Positions 8,022 to 16,779 of a DNA stretch of 44,132 bases are shown one piece after another. Origin of the DNA: an uncultured Collinsella sp. (GTDB taxonomy: Bacteria; Actinomycetota; Coriobacteriia; Coriobacteriales; Coriobacteriaceae); the NCBI GenBank assembly GCA_900754445.1, contig CAAECW010000043.1, positions 1 through 44,132 of the forward strand, read 5' to 3'. A program made the position numbers and the translations under genes. The notes beneath the pieces are model-generated. The model was not told the origin of the DNA, searched no databases, and saw nothing but the letters and a program-made list of their open reading frames with translations. The first letter of the stretch is position 1. Each line of letters opens with the position of its first letter.

Positions 8022-8180
8022 AGTCCCAGCTGTGAAAGCATGCCCTCGACCTTGGCGATGGCCGCCGCCTTTTCGGCCTCGATGCGCTTGATGTCGTCGC
8101 GCACGGCAGCAAGGTCCACCGGCTCCTCTTCCGCGAACGTGTCCACGTAGCGTGGGATGTTCAGGTTCCAGCCGTTGACG
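8018..8180 (-). pseudogene. hsdM: C-terminal fragment of type I methyltransferase HsdM
   Basis: The frame reads WNLNIPRYVDTF, EEEPVDLAAV, and a coiled-coil tail ending VEGMLSQLGL-stop. This is the characteristic end of HsdM subunits, where the C-terminal helices contact HsdS. Only about 50 residues remain; the methyltransferase core is gone. The sequence upstream loses HsdM character near 8180 and runs into the CBASS effector gene. Confidence 0.85.
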
Positions 8181-8217
8181 CAGCAGCACCGCCAACCGGC
8201 CGTCATCGTCGTCCAGG

Positions 8218-8754
8218 TTATTTCAGGTCGCTCTTTTTGAATGAAGTGGATAGCATCATGAGCAGAACGTCGTTCACTAACCTGCCTCGTAAATTGCAAA
8301 GCGTGGTAAATGCGGTTTTACCAAGGAGCTTCTTCTCGTCATCGTCGATTCGGCCCTTTTCCGGCGGACAGTGAACGATAAGTCCGCATCGGGAGCTCTT
8401 ACCGTTGATAATCTCCCTAAAGCCTTCTTTGTCTAAATATCCGTAGACCACTATCAACAGGAGCGCATCCTTTGCCTTGGATATCTGTTTGTCCGAAACG
8501 CGCTGTATGTTCTTCCTCTTGATCAGCCCAGAGTCGGAAAGATCCTCTTCGAGGTCATGGTAGTCCTCGTCACTCGCGACAATCAGTATCTTCTTGCCGT
8601 ACAGCGCAAGGCCGAAGCGCCACGCCGCTTTACCGAGACGCGTGAAGGCTCCGATAGCCAATGCGACGAACGACAGGAATCCCATGAATTCGAGGACAAG
8701 AGATATGTTTCCTCCAACAGAAAGAATGCCTGAAATTACGTTGTTGATATCCAT
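8218..8754 (-). CDS. Candidate CBASS effector: membrane helix plus alpha/beta domain
   Basis: 178 residues. One long hydrophobic N-terminal stretch (about 16-38) anchors it to the membrane. Residues 54-170 form a small Rossmann-like domain: KKILIVASDEDYHDLEEDL, SDSGLIKRKNI, a KDALLLIVVYGYL strand, GLIVHCPPEKGRID, and the end motif NLRGRLVNDVL (154-164). The gene begins 10 bases after the CD-NTase stop, with its ribosome site (AGGTGAT) overlapping that stop, so the two are co-translated. The pairing suggests a cyclic-nucleotide-triggered membrane effector. I do not recognise it as one of the named Cap effectors, and the TIR-like resemblance is only by fold. Confidence 0.7.
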   Translation of the reverse strand: MDINNVISGILSVGGNISLVLEFMGFLSFVALAIGAFTRLGKAAWRFGLALYGKKILIVASDEDYHDLEEDLSDSGLIKRKNIQRVSDKQISKAKDALLLIVVYGYLDKEGFREIINGKSSRCGLIVHCPPEKGRIDDDEKKLLGKTAFTTLCNLRGRLVNDVLLMMLSTSFKKSDLK

Positions 8755-8764
8755 CGATTATCAC

Positions 8765-10072
8765 CTACTCTACGTTGATGAAGAATGGGTTGCTCCAACG
8801 GACGCAATAGCCCCTTCGGATTACAAAACATTGAACATAGTGTTTCCCCGTATACGCTGTCTCCTCCCGACGGGAAGTCTTTTCTATGTTTGGGATCTCG
8901 AAACCACCCCTACGGCAAACCCTCATAGCTTCATCGCCGGTATTCGTGACTTGCCACTTTACCCTGCCATCTTTTACCGGCCCACAGTTCACTCTGTACA
9001 CGATAGTGGAGCCCTTCGGTATGAGCGCGCCGTCGTTTTCGAGTGCTCGCATTTGTCCTGAAGGCAATTTGACCGTCGCCGTAATTGTTGCATTTGGCTT
9101 ACGTGCCTGCATGGGAAAGCCTAACGGCTGCCTGTGCGGAACAGACAATGCGTACTGTTGGCTTATTGACTTATCTGATGCCGTGGTTCCGTACGAAGAG
9201 ACTCCCGAAGGAAAGTTGTTTCCAAGTATTTGCTTCCAGACGCTGTTGCCGGTTCCTTCATCCGCAAGAAGCGAGAGATGCTCGTTGAGTTTGTCCACGA
9301 ACTGGGCGAAATCGTTATAGCAGTACTTTCCGGCAAGGTTGTTTCCCTCTATGGCTGGATCCTCAATGAAGGGCACCTTGTACGAGTCGAGTTCATCGGC
9401 GTATGCAACTGCAAGGTTCGCCATTACCTGCATGACGCAGTCCTCGATTGACAACCCTGCTTCAGGTAGATTGTCGGCGATCATCTTCTCAAGAGTGATG
9501 CCCTTTGGGAACTTCACACAACTTGGGCAGTTCTCCCTTCTCCACCACTTCATTATCTTCACTAGAGGTTTGTAATCCCCGTTGAACCCTTTGTTAACCT
9601 CAGTCGTCCAAGCGAGATGCTCTTTGGGATTCGTCTGCCTCCATTCGCCATCGGTTTTCGAACCGATGTAGAGAAGACCGTCTTCATCTTTGACCAAGGG
9701 GACAACATCGAGATGGAAGTTCGCCATGTCAATGCCGATGGAATGCGTTTGCATTTTGACGCTCTTGTAGCACTCGCGCTCGCGTATCGCATCCTCGAGC
9801 TCGACCAAAACGCGATACGGGGAGTCGTTAATGGAGCGGTTTGTCTCAACGATGATGTCAATATCGCAGCTGTCAGAATCTTTCTTCGGTCGTATGAAGG
9901 TCTGCTTGGCGTATGAACCCGAGAGGTATGTGTCCTTGCATACAGCCCCATAAGTCTCACTTGCCTTGAGATGGTCCCTGAGATTTCGGTGAAGTCGACT
10001 CGCTTCATCAATGGTGCTCTTGCTGGGATTGATGTCCTTCAAGAATGATTCAAAGTCTGCGCTATTTGTCAT
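8765..10072 (-). CDS. CBASS CD-NTase with C-terminal AGS-C sensor domain
   Basis: 435 residues from the ATG at 10072 (GGAAAGGCGG upstream). The nucleotidyltransferase core carries Gly52-Ser53 in SGSYAKQTF, the metal ligands Asp70 and Asp72 in CDIDIIVE, and Asp122 in HLDVVPLV, all the usual CD-NTase residues. An alpha-helical middle follows. The last 115 residues match the AGS-C domain: VKWQVTNTGDEA, RRGGFEI, a TAYTGKHYVQCFVI strand, and a terminal WSNPFFINV. Family members make cyclic di- or trinucleotides after phage infection; the product here cannot be read from the sequence. There are no Cap2/Cap3 or HORMA/TRIP13 genes beside it, so it is a minimal two-gene (type I) CBASS with the downstream membrane effector. 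Confidence 0.88.
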   Translation of the reverse strand: MTNSADFESFLKDINPSKSTIDEASRLHRNLRDHLKASETYGAVCKDTYLSGSYAKQTFIRPKKDSDSCDIDIIVETNRSINDSPYRVLVELEDAIRERECYKSVKMQTHSIGIDMANFHLDVVPLVKDEDGLLYIGSKTDGEWRQTNPKEHLAWTTEVNKGFNGDYKPLVKIMKWWRRENCPSCVKFPKGITLEKMIADNLPEAGLSIEDCVMQVMANLAVAYADELDSYKVPFIEDPAIEGNNLAGKYCYNDFAQFVDKLNEHLSLLADEGTGNSVWKQILGNNFPSGVSSYGTTASDKSISQQYALSVPHRQPLGFPMQARKPNATITATVKLPSGQMRALENDGALIPKGSTIVYRVNCGPVKDGRVKWQVTNTGDEAMRVCRRGGFEIPNIEKTSRREETAYTGKHYVQCFVIRRGYCVRWSNPFFINVE

Positions 10073-10737
10073 ATAACCGCCTTTCCAAACAGATGTTCTA
10101 GTGTGTGACATTATAACAACCGTGCTTTAAAAATGTGGTTTTTAGAGCCATTGCTAGGCACAAGATGTTGCGGTCTCATTCCATCCGTACGATTCAGGAG
10201 CTGTCTGGCAAGCAGGAGGACAGAATGGAGCCTCAAAGCCTCCTTGGAGTCATTGAGATTCTTGTCGATTTTCGAAACATTTGCGCGCGACGATCGGCTT
10301 TGCTGTGCAAGGCCGCGCGGGCGCGATTTAAGCAATATGCTCCACTCGCTCGAGAGGGTTTTGCCCACAAGCGAGATGCCGGAACTCGTCAATGAGCTCG
10401 ACTCTGTACTACTGAAGCATCCTACATGTCTACAGCAGAATCACGCTGGAAATCGCAAAAACAATGGTGGCTTTTTTAAGGCCGCTATGAGCCAAAGCTG
10501 CCAAAGAGCAACAAACTAACTACAAACCATTGGCCTGCAAAAGCCCCGTGCATTGCAGCCAGCAGCGGGCTGCAATGCACGGGCCTGCCGTTGTGCTATG
10601 TACGTGAGATTCATACAGTGGTCTACTGCCCCTGTGCCCTGTACATGCCCTCGGTTGCCTCATGGGTGCCGCCCTGACGGCGGCCGGCGCCACGCTCATG
10701 GCGCGCCGCCCGGACGGGTTCGCCCCCGAGAAGCCGC
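10073..10737. other. Unassigned stretch upstream of the CBASS operon
   Basis: Open frames exist on both strands (10111-10392 minus, 10133-10519 plus), but none shows family motifs, and the minus one ends exactly where an upstream in-frame start of the CD-NTase would lie. The CBASS promoter should be here. A strong inverted repeat (10545-10583) and the possible small ORFs from 10662 onward are listed separately. Confidence 0.5.
10545..10583. repeat. 16-bp perfect inverted repeat with a 7-base loop
   Basis: CCCGTGCATTGCAGCC pairs perfectly with its complement across AGCAGCG. There is no T tract on either side, so it is not a standard terminator. It could be an element end, an RNA hairpin or a protein-binding site. 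Confidence 0.8.
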
Positions 10738-10875
10738 ATGAAGGCGAAGAGGAAGGCGAGCAGAATGGCCTTCCTGCTGCACCTGATTGGAATGGGCATG
10801 GGGCTGTGCACGCTCGTCGTCTACGCTTGCATCAAGGTTGGGGCTGAAAGCGAAGCGGCTGACTATGCGGGCTGA
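10738..10875 (+). CDS. Possible 45-residue membrane peptide
   Basis: The frame gives a basic start (MKAKRKASR), a 20-residue hydrophobic helix (MAFLLHLIGMGMGLCTLVVY), and an acidic tail ending ADYAG. It overlaps by one frame an open reading frame from 10662 that encodes MGAALTAAGATLMARRP and an acidic tail, so one may be a frameshifted continuation of the other. No good Shine-Dalgarno is visible. It is the only plus-strand candidate in the defence island and may be a relic of a mobile element. Confidence 0.35.
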   Translation: MKAKRKASRMAFLLHLIGMGMGLCTLVVYACIKVGAESEAADYAG

Positions 10876-10907
10876 TCAGTGAGCGTCAAACTGTTCGGAA
10901 CCGAATG

Positions 10908-10942
10908 GAAAAAGAGAGGCCCTTTGCAAAAAGGACCTCTCT
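10908..10942 (-). terminator. Intrinsic terminator of the AIPR gene
   Basis: On the minus strand AGAGAGGTCC pairs with GGGCCTCTCT across an A/T-rich loop and is followed by TTTTTCC. It lies about 35 bases after the AIPR stop codon. Confidence 0.85.
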
Positions 10943-10977
10943 GCTGAAAGCATTCTAGAGAGCAGCCTTGGATTACC

Positions 10978-12678
10978 TTAAGGTAACTGTAGCGAAATCT
11001 TTTCCTTGACTTTGGTTGCCATGGCGTAGGACTTAGCGGTTTTGGATGTTCCGCCAAGGGCCAGATAAACATCCAAAACCATGTCCGCAACTTCTTGAAT
11101 AATTTCATCTGACAGCTTGTCAAGGTCGAGTTTCTCTATGTCACCGAACGTCAGGTTATCTTTTTTGGACAAGATGGAAGCAACGCCCATTATCACGTAA
11201 AATCGTATGTCGCTTATTTGGGACCCTTCTAAGTCTCTCTTAATTTGCGGAAACCTCAAGCAAACCTGTTTTCCAAGGCTAGCGGCTCTGTAGTAAGCCT
11301 CAAGGTTGCCATCCTGCCCAAATATTTTCTTATACTGAGCCTCGTCAGACAAAAGCGTCGACGGTCTTGCTCTTGCCTGATCCGGTCTGCCGAGAAGTAT
11401 CGACATCATGCATTGTGCAAGAAAGGAGAGGGTTACGATCTCCTCCCTCTTCCTCCCCTGGTTTTTGTAATAGTTCTTCCGCCTTTCGTAATACAACCCA
11501 TTTCTTTTCATGTAGAGTTCGATTTGAATATGGATTTGGTCAGTAGCGCGAAGCGATGTCTTTTTCACCTGAGTTTGGTTGTTCGTCGCCAGTATCACTC
11601 TGTTTCTGGTCTCATCGCTTCCGGGCACAAGGATTTTTACCATCACATTTCTGGAATCTTCGGCGTCTTCCGTACGAGACTCCATAAATTTGTATATTTC
11701 ATATGACGTTTGAAGTCCATTAACGATGCGAGGCTCTTCCATTTTCACTTCTGCTCCTGCTATTTGATAGGCTTCAGAAGCCAGTATCGTTACTCCGTTG
11801 TTGAGCCACCAGAAATCGTCTTCGCTAGGATGCTCCAACGTTTCCCTGATTCCTTTGTTGACTGAAACATTTCCCTCGTAATCTCTGACGTTCGCCTCGA
11901 AAAGATAGCTACGGAGCTGCCCCTGGTCGTCAGTGAGGAAGCGGTAGTAATCCGACAAAGACACCAGGCCAAAGACGTCCGTTCTCTGAGGAACCGACGC
12001 ATAGGACCCCGAAAAACGCATAACAAGCCCGCTCTCTGCGGGAGGCGACCAGATGCGCATCAATTCGTCTGCTCCAACTAAAACGCACGAAGAGCTAAAT
12101 CGGCTTACGCCGACGATTTCGTCAATGGCGGCCGGAAGCTGCTCTTTCTGAATCTTAACGCCGTCCGATGGTGAATCCGCATTCGCGATGTACACGAACT
12201 TCATTCGGATTTCGTTTCCGGCCATCGCTGCTGCTTGAATCGCTTCTCTTATTCTTCTAAAAGTATCGATAACACGTTCGGAATATTTATCATTGAATTC
12301 ATTTAAATTTATACCGAATGTTAGAAGGTCATTACAGGTGTCCTTCCACTTCAAGAACACGTCTTCTTTGAATGATTTTGAAACCTTGGTCTGAAGAATA
12401 ACTATTTCAACCCTTGATCCACGATTGATGTAGTCTTTAATCTGGACGTCCTCACTCAAGAAATTATTGTTGGCAAAGATGTAGATCGCATCGCAGCCCC
12501 CGTCTCGCGACCCTCCAATGAGCCCTTCCGCTATCTCATCGTCGTCAAGGTCGTATGGAGCCATGTATCGAGAAGAGGCCAACAGTTCAAAGTAGTCCCC
12601 TTTAGAACTATACTCAGCCTGCTTAGAGAATTCGTCCGAAATGAATCCGTCTATCAGAATCTGGCTGTTAGTTGGCAT
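10978..12678 (-). CDS. AIPR-family abortive-infection protein
   Basis: 566 residues from the ATG at 12678, which has GGAGGAAGA directly upstream (an ATG five codons earlier overlaps that site and is less likely). The AIPR core is clear: WWLNNGVTILAS, PRIVNGLQTSYEIY, RNRVILATNNQTQVKKTSLR and DQIHIQIELYMKRNGLYYERR. The N-terminal 100 residues carry Asp63 in DGGCDAIY, then Glu91 and Gln96-x-Lys98 in EIVILQTK. This resembles the D...QxK signature of Mrr-like PD-(D/E)XK nucleases. AIPR proteins are phage-resistance factors that act alone, consistent with this single gene bounded by its own terminator. DNA or RNA cleavage is inference from the motif. Confidence 0.88.
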   Translation of the reverse strand: MPTNSQILIDGFISDEFSKQAEYSSKGDYFELLASSRYMAPYDLDDDEIAEGLIGGSRDGGCDAIYIFANNNFLSEDVQIKDYINRGSRVEIVILQTKVSKSFKEDVFLKWKDTCNDLLTFGINLNEFNDKYSERVIDTFRRIREAIQAAAMAGNEIRMKFVYIANADSPSDGVKIQKEQLPAAIDEIVGVSRFSSSCVLVGADELMRIWSPPAESGLVMRFSGSYASVPQRTDVFGLVSLSDYYRFLTDDQGQLRSYLFEANVRDYEGNVSVNKGIRETLEHPSEDDFWWLNNGVTILASEAYQIAGAEVKMEEPRIVNGLQTSYEIYKFMESRTEDAEDSRNVMVKILVPGSDETRNRVILATNNQTQVKKTSLRATDQIHIQIELYMKRNGLYYERRKNYYKNQGRKREEIVTLSFLAQCMMSILLGRPDQARARPSTLLSDEAQYKKIFGQDGNLEAYYRAASLGKQVCLRFPQIKRDLEGSQISDIRFYVIMGVASILSKKDNLTFGDIEKLDLDKLSDEIIQEVADMVLDVYLALGGTSKTAKSYAMATKVKEKISLQLP

Positions 12679-12821
12679 TCTTCCTCCATCCAAAGATGAA
12701 TAAACTAATGAAATGATATGACTTTTATGATTTTAGTGTAAACACCAAAACAGCCGCGTCTTAACACCCTGATAAGCTTTGGGCAAAATTATCGCAACGC
12801 CTTATTCAACAGGAGGTTGCG

Positions 12822-13239
12822 ATGACGCGGGCAAACATAGAACACAGGAACATGTGGGCAGATCACATCGAACGCTGCCTCTCGTCCAGTATGTGTGTGG
12901 GACTGGTGTAGGCTCAACCACGTAAGCAGACCCTGCCTTTACAGGTGGCTGGCCAAGTTCAGGGATGAGGGGTCCGGGCGCTTCCCATGCAGGAATGCCG
13001 CCACGATGGATTGGCTCGAGATCGCCAGTTACGGCCTGGCGGATGCAAAGGGCATCGTGCCAGTGGTGAGCAGCGCTTCGGATAGCGCGGTAGCCTCGGC
13101 TGCCAAGTGCGGCGATGTCGTTGTGAACTCGTTCACCACCCCCGACCGTGTGCTCATGTCACGACATTCCACCGACATGCGTGCCAGCATTCAGCGCCTT
13201 GCTGTCTGTGGTAGCGGAAAACTGAACACTTCGGCTTGA
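12822..13239 (+). pseudogene. Decayed IS66-type orfA (TnpA-like)
   Basis: A good ribosome site (AGGAGG) precedes an ATG that reads MTRANIEHRNMWADHIERCL. After about 25 residues the frame breaks, and the neighbouring frame continues as WDWCRLNHVSRPCLYRWL (a helix-turn-helix of the IS66 accessory protein), then degenerates. There is no intact tnpB or tnpC downstream. It is a relic with at least one frameshift. Confidence 0.65.
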
Positions 13240-13339
13240 CCATTTAGGACACAAAGGCAGGCACGCCAACCATCACAATCGACTACCTTGGTTGCTGCCT
13301 AGAAATATCAACCAGGGAGGTCGGAAAGGTGTGATCAGC

Positions 13340-13916
13340 ATGTCCACGGTTCATTCTATACGGCAGATGAGGAAGCGGGTCGACTCGATATCCGAGAATG
13401 CCTGAAAAACGGGCGTGTCGCGTAACACGGTGTACACCAAGCTGAAGAGCCCGACCTCACGCCACCCATCCTGGTGCGCAGGCGGGGCGACAGGTTGCTC
13501 AACGCCTACCGGGGTGTGTTTTGCGCACGGCTAGACGAGGGCTCGAGGCAGTGGCGCAAGCATCGCCACACCGCGCGCAGGATATGGCTCGCCTCTGCCC
13601 TCGAGGTGGACCGCATGAGCGCGAGCCAAGTGTCGAGGATCTGCGAGTTGTCCGACGCGATCGTTGAGGACATGCAGAGCAGGGGCCTCTCTGATACGGC
13701 CTTTCCCTACGTCTGGCACGATGCGATCCGCATTAAATGCAGAGATCCGGGCCACGCCTCCTCGTGCGCGATCGTCACCGCCATCGGCGCCTGCTTAGAT
13801 GGCGGTGACGATCGCTCGGGCTCGATGCCGTTGACACGGAGTCCTATGCCGGATGGTTGACGTTTCTGCGCTCGTTGCGCGAGCGGGGTGTTGAAGGAGT
13901 CGTCTGCGTAACCTCC
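13340..13916 (+). pseudogene. Decayed IS256-family transposase
   Basis: The frame from the ATG at 13340 stops within 25 residues. A later frame reads MSASQVSRICELSDAIVEDM, then FPYVWHDAIRIKCRDPGHAS and IVTAIGACLDG. This is the DDE core of mutator (IS256) transposases, where DAT-Y-K normally stands. A further shift continues as FLRSLRERGVEGVVCVTS and stops matching at about 13916. There are several frameshifts, no ends are visible, and it is not functional. Confidence 0.75.
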
Positions 13917-13949
13917 ATATCACTCCTTCTCGCACACAGCGCAGATTAC

Positions 13950-14290
13950 CAGGGTGCGCTCATCAACCCAGCTGGAGAGCACCTTGCGGCTCGGGTATCC
14001 CATGGCCCTATCGTGCGCGCCAGACTTTTCCCGTGCCCCGAGTAGTGATCGACCGCATTCCGCTTCTCCTCATCGGAATACCTCGGCCTGCGATGCTCCC
14101 CTTCCAGGAACTCATCGCCGCCGAGCTGGTATTCCTTCCGCCGGTTGTGGGGTGCGACACGGCTGGGTTAGCCGAGCTCTGCTATGGTGTCGGCCGTGCT
14201 GCATCCGAAACCGGCGAACGTCTCGATGGCTTTCGCCTTTTGTTCTGCGCTGTAAATCCGTATGATCCTGCCGGTCCTCTTTTGGTCCAG
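13950..14290 (-). pseudogene. Decayed IS3/IS150-type orfA
   Basis: On the minus strand the frame reads IYSAEQKAKAIETFAGFG, STADTIAELG, a stop codon, then RYSDEEKRNAVDHYSGHGKS and LARTIGPWD. These are the two helix-turn-helix repeats of IS3-family OrfA. The likely start codon has become CTG (14290), with GGAGGAAAT before it. It abuts the end of the IS256 relic, so one element probably landed in the other. Confidence 0.65.
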
Positions 14291-14438
14291 GATTTCCTCC
14301 GCAGTTCCAAGGGGCTAGATGGATAAATCAGGCAGGGCCATTACAGCGCTACGTGTTGAAAACTAGGCCAGCGAAGAGAACTTTGTGAAACGTTTTGTGA
14401 AGCGCGGCAGGACGAAGCTACCCCTCGGCAGAGGCGTC

Positions 14439-16655
14439 TCAACCGCCGGCGGGAACGTCGACACAGCTTTCAAGGTAGCTCTTCATGATGTCTTCCAATG
14501 TGGGCACGCGCCCTTCGGCCAATATGCCCAAGGCATCCAGCACATCGAATACGGCGGTTGCGTCATCGGCCCCGAGAAGGTCTTTGTTGCACTGGTTCAA
14601 CCTCGCATCGAGCACAGTATGCCCGCGCCGCGCGGCCACCCTTGCAAGGGCATCGCCATCGGCAATCAGTGGGTGCCTTTGGATTTCGAAAACCAGCCCA
14701 TACTCTTCGCCGGGCTTTCTGGAATCGAGATCAAACGCGAGTCCGATCTCTTGGACAACGAGCCATGTTTCGGCATATAGCTTCCCCGCCTCATCCAAGA
14801 ATAGCCTCGTCATAGCGGGCACGAAATCCCCATACCCAAGAAATTTCCCGCAAAGAAGCGTTTTCGACAGGGAAGAGACCTTCGGATAGCGAGACAGCCA
14901 CGCCCTGCCCTCTCGAGTTTTAAGCAAGGGGCAAACCTCTTCGGGATTTCCAAGCATTTCCGTAAGTATGTAGAACCTGGCACAGAAGGCGGCGGCGGTC
15001 CTGTTAATCCGAATGCCGGGCGCGTAATGGCCCATCGGAGTCTCGAAGCCGGCGGCCCTTTCATATGCGACCCTGCACTCCGCACGCATACCAAGCAAGG
15101 CGTAGCACAGGCTCATCTCGAAATAGGGATATCCGAGGGACGGTTGCTTATTGAGCGCGGCGAGGCGCTCTTCGGCAATCGAGAGCTGCAATTTCGCCAC
15201 CTCGGGTTTGTCGTACAGTGTCAGCCGGGCAAGCTGCCATCGACACTCGAGCGCCGCCATATCCTGCAGGCTTCTCTCAAGGAGGCCTATAGCCTCATCA
15301 GTGTACGACACGGCGCGCTCAACGCTCTCTCCAACCATTAAGGCTAGGGCAGCGCGTTCTCGCAGCACTTGGGAGCGCCGCAGAATCGCCTCGGGAGGAA
15401 GGCCATCCTCCATCACATCCAAGTCATGCTCCGCGTCCCCATCCTTGAAATACCGCATTACGCTCTCAGCCAAAGTATTTGGGAAGCGGTCATTCACCGC
15501 CAAGCCCGAAAGCATCGCACTCAGGTTCTTATGGGCATAGTAGCGTGCATCGGGGTCGCTTACGCACAAAAACCGATCGCATCGAGCGAAGAAATTGAGC
15601 ACGGGTGCGGGATCGAGCCCGTCGGACCACGCGATTCTGCCCAGGCTCGCCATAGCGACGACGCGCTGTTGCTCGGAAAGGGAGGCATTGCTGAGGGTGT
15701 TTTTGACCTCGACCAAATACAGCTTGTTCCTGTCCTCGATACTTGTCCCTATCTGCCTCATGAAAAGAAGCCGCAGATTGAAGAGCTGCCCAAAATCGTT
15801 GGGGCCAATCGGAGCAAGCGCCTTTTCGCATTCCTCAATCAACCCCCACCCTTCTTTAACGCCGCCATCAGGCAAGCCGATTTTCGTTTTATTCAATGCT
15901 GCGTTCTCAAACAGCAGCAAGAGGAACGACTTATTCCGAACGCCCAGACGCTTAGCTTCGCGATACGTCTTCTTGAACTCGTCGTCGGCGACTTTGAACT
16001 GACCGTTCACGACATAGCTAATCGCGCGGTTGTGCCAAAGCTGGACCGTGATGAAAGGGTCTGTCTTGTCGGTTTTCTCGGCCAAGGCGCTTTCGAGCTC
16101 CGCTTGCGACCCAGCACGATCGCAAGCGGCGTCCGCGATAATATGGAGGGCGAAATGCCTGAAAGCCGGCTCTAAGTTTTCGTTCTCAAGCATCCTTTTC
16201 GCAACGCCGTTGTTTCCCAAGTAGATGTTGCAGAAAAACCTATCCTTGTCGAGGCAGGTGAGCTGCATTCTGGACAGTCGATCACGGTCAACCGAGTTCA
16301 TCAGCCTGAAGGCAGCTACATAGTCGCATTCGGGAAGAGAGGGATCCGCCTTGTCCACTATGTCATCGAGCTGCTGCGCACACCAAAAATAGTTGACGAG
16401 AAGAGCGAACAGACTCAACGCGAGAAAGGGCGATGCCACACCCGCCAACCATAAAAGGCTAAGCTTTACCGATGCAAACAATGCATCGGACGCCAGTGCT
16501 GCAACATAGATACCGGCCTTGTAAAACCGCGCCAAAGCCTGCTTACGCAACCACAGCAAAAACAGCCCGACGACAATCGAAAACGCCAGGATAGAATGGG
16601 CCGGGTCAGGCCCCGTGACGATATCAATCGCAGCAAGGATATCTTGGAACGCCAT
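14439..16655 (-). CDS. Large membrane-anchored helical-repeat protein, function unknown
   Basis: 738 residues with a strong GGAGG 3 bases before the ATG. Hydrophobic helices occupy about residues 21-36, 45-62 and 66-88. The remaining 640 residues are alpha-helical with TPR-like spacing: repeated stretches such as HNRAISYVVNGQFKVADDEF, QRVVAMASLGRIAW and FEMSLCYALLGMRAECRVAY. No catalytic motif is visible. I do not recognise the family. It stands alone between the transposase relics and the broken ugd gene. TPR-type scaffolds often sense or assemble partners, so a stress or defence role fits the setting but is unproven. Confidence 0.65.
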   Translation of the reverse strand: MAFQDILAAIDIVTGPDPAHSILAFSIVVGLFLLWLRKQALARFYKAGIYVAALASDALFASVKLSLLWLAGVASPFLALSLFALLVNYFWCAQQLDDIVDKADPSLPECDYVAAFRLMNSVDRDRLSRMQLTCLDKDRFFCNIYLGNNGVAKRMLENENLEPAFRHFALHIIADAACDRAGSQAELESALAEKTDKTDPFITVQLWHNRAISYVVNGQFKVADDEFKKTYREAKRLGVRNKSFLLLLFENAALNKTKIGLPDGGVKEGWGLIEECEKALAPIGPNDFGQLFNLRLLFMRQIGTSIEDRNKLYLVEVKNTLSNASLSEQQRVVAMASLGRIAWSDGLDPAPVLNFFARCDRFLCVSDPDARYYAHKNLSAMLSGLAVNDRFPNTLAESVMRYFKDGDAEHDLDVMEDGLPPEAILRRSQVLRERAALALMVGESVERAVSYTDEAIGLLERSLQDMAALECRWQLARLTLYDKPEVAKLQLSIAEERLAALNKQPSLGYPYFEMSLCYALLGMRAECRVAYERAAGFETPMGHYAPGIRINRTAAAFCARFYILTEMLGNPEEVCPLLKTREGRAWLSRYPKVSSLSKTLLCGKFLGYGDFVPAMTRLFLDEAGKLYAETWLVVQEIGLAFDLDSRKPGEEYGLVFEIQRHPLIADGDALARVAARRGHTVLDARLNQCNKDLLGADDATAVFDVLDALGILAEGRVPTLEDIMKSYLESCVDVPAGG

Positions 16656-16779
16656 AATCCTCCGCTAGACTCGAGTCTAATACTCGTTTGCTATTGTAGC
16701 TTGCATTCTGCATTGATCTTCCTTCATGTAGTTTCAAATCGAACACATGTTTTGTTTTTAGGAACAGAGTTACATCAAA

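Noticed and set aside
10111..10392. 93-codon minus-strand frame just upstream of the CD-NTase gene
   Set aside because: No family signal and no ribosome site; its end merely abuts an alternative upstream start of the CD-NTase. A third CBASS gene is not supported.
15369..16175. A 268-codon plus-strand frame opposite the helical-repeat protein
   Set aside because: No motifs or ribosome site; the minus-strand gene has a strong start signal.
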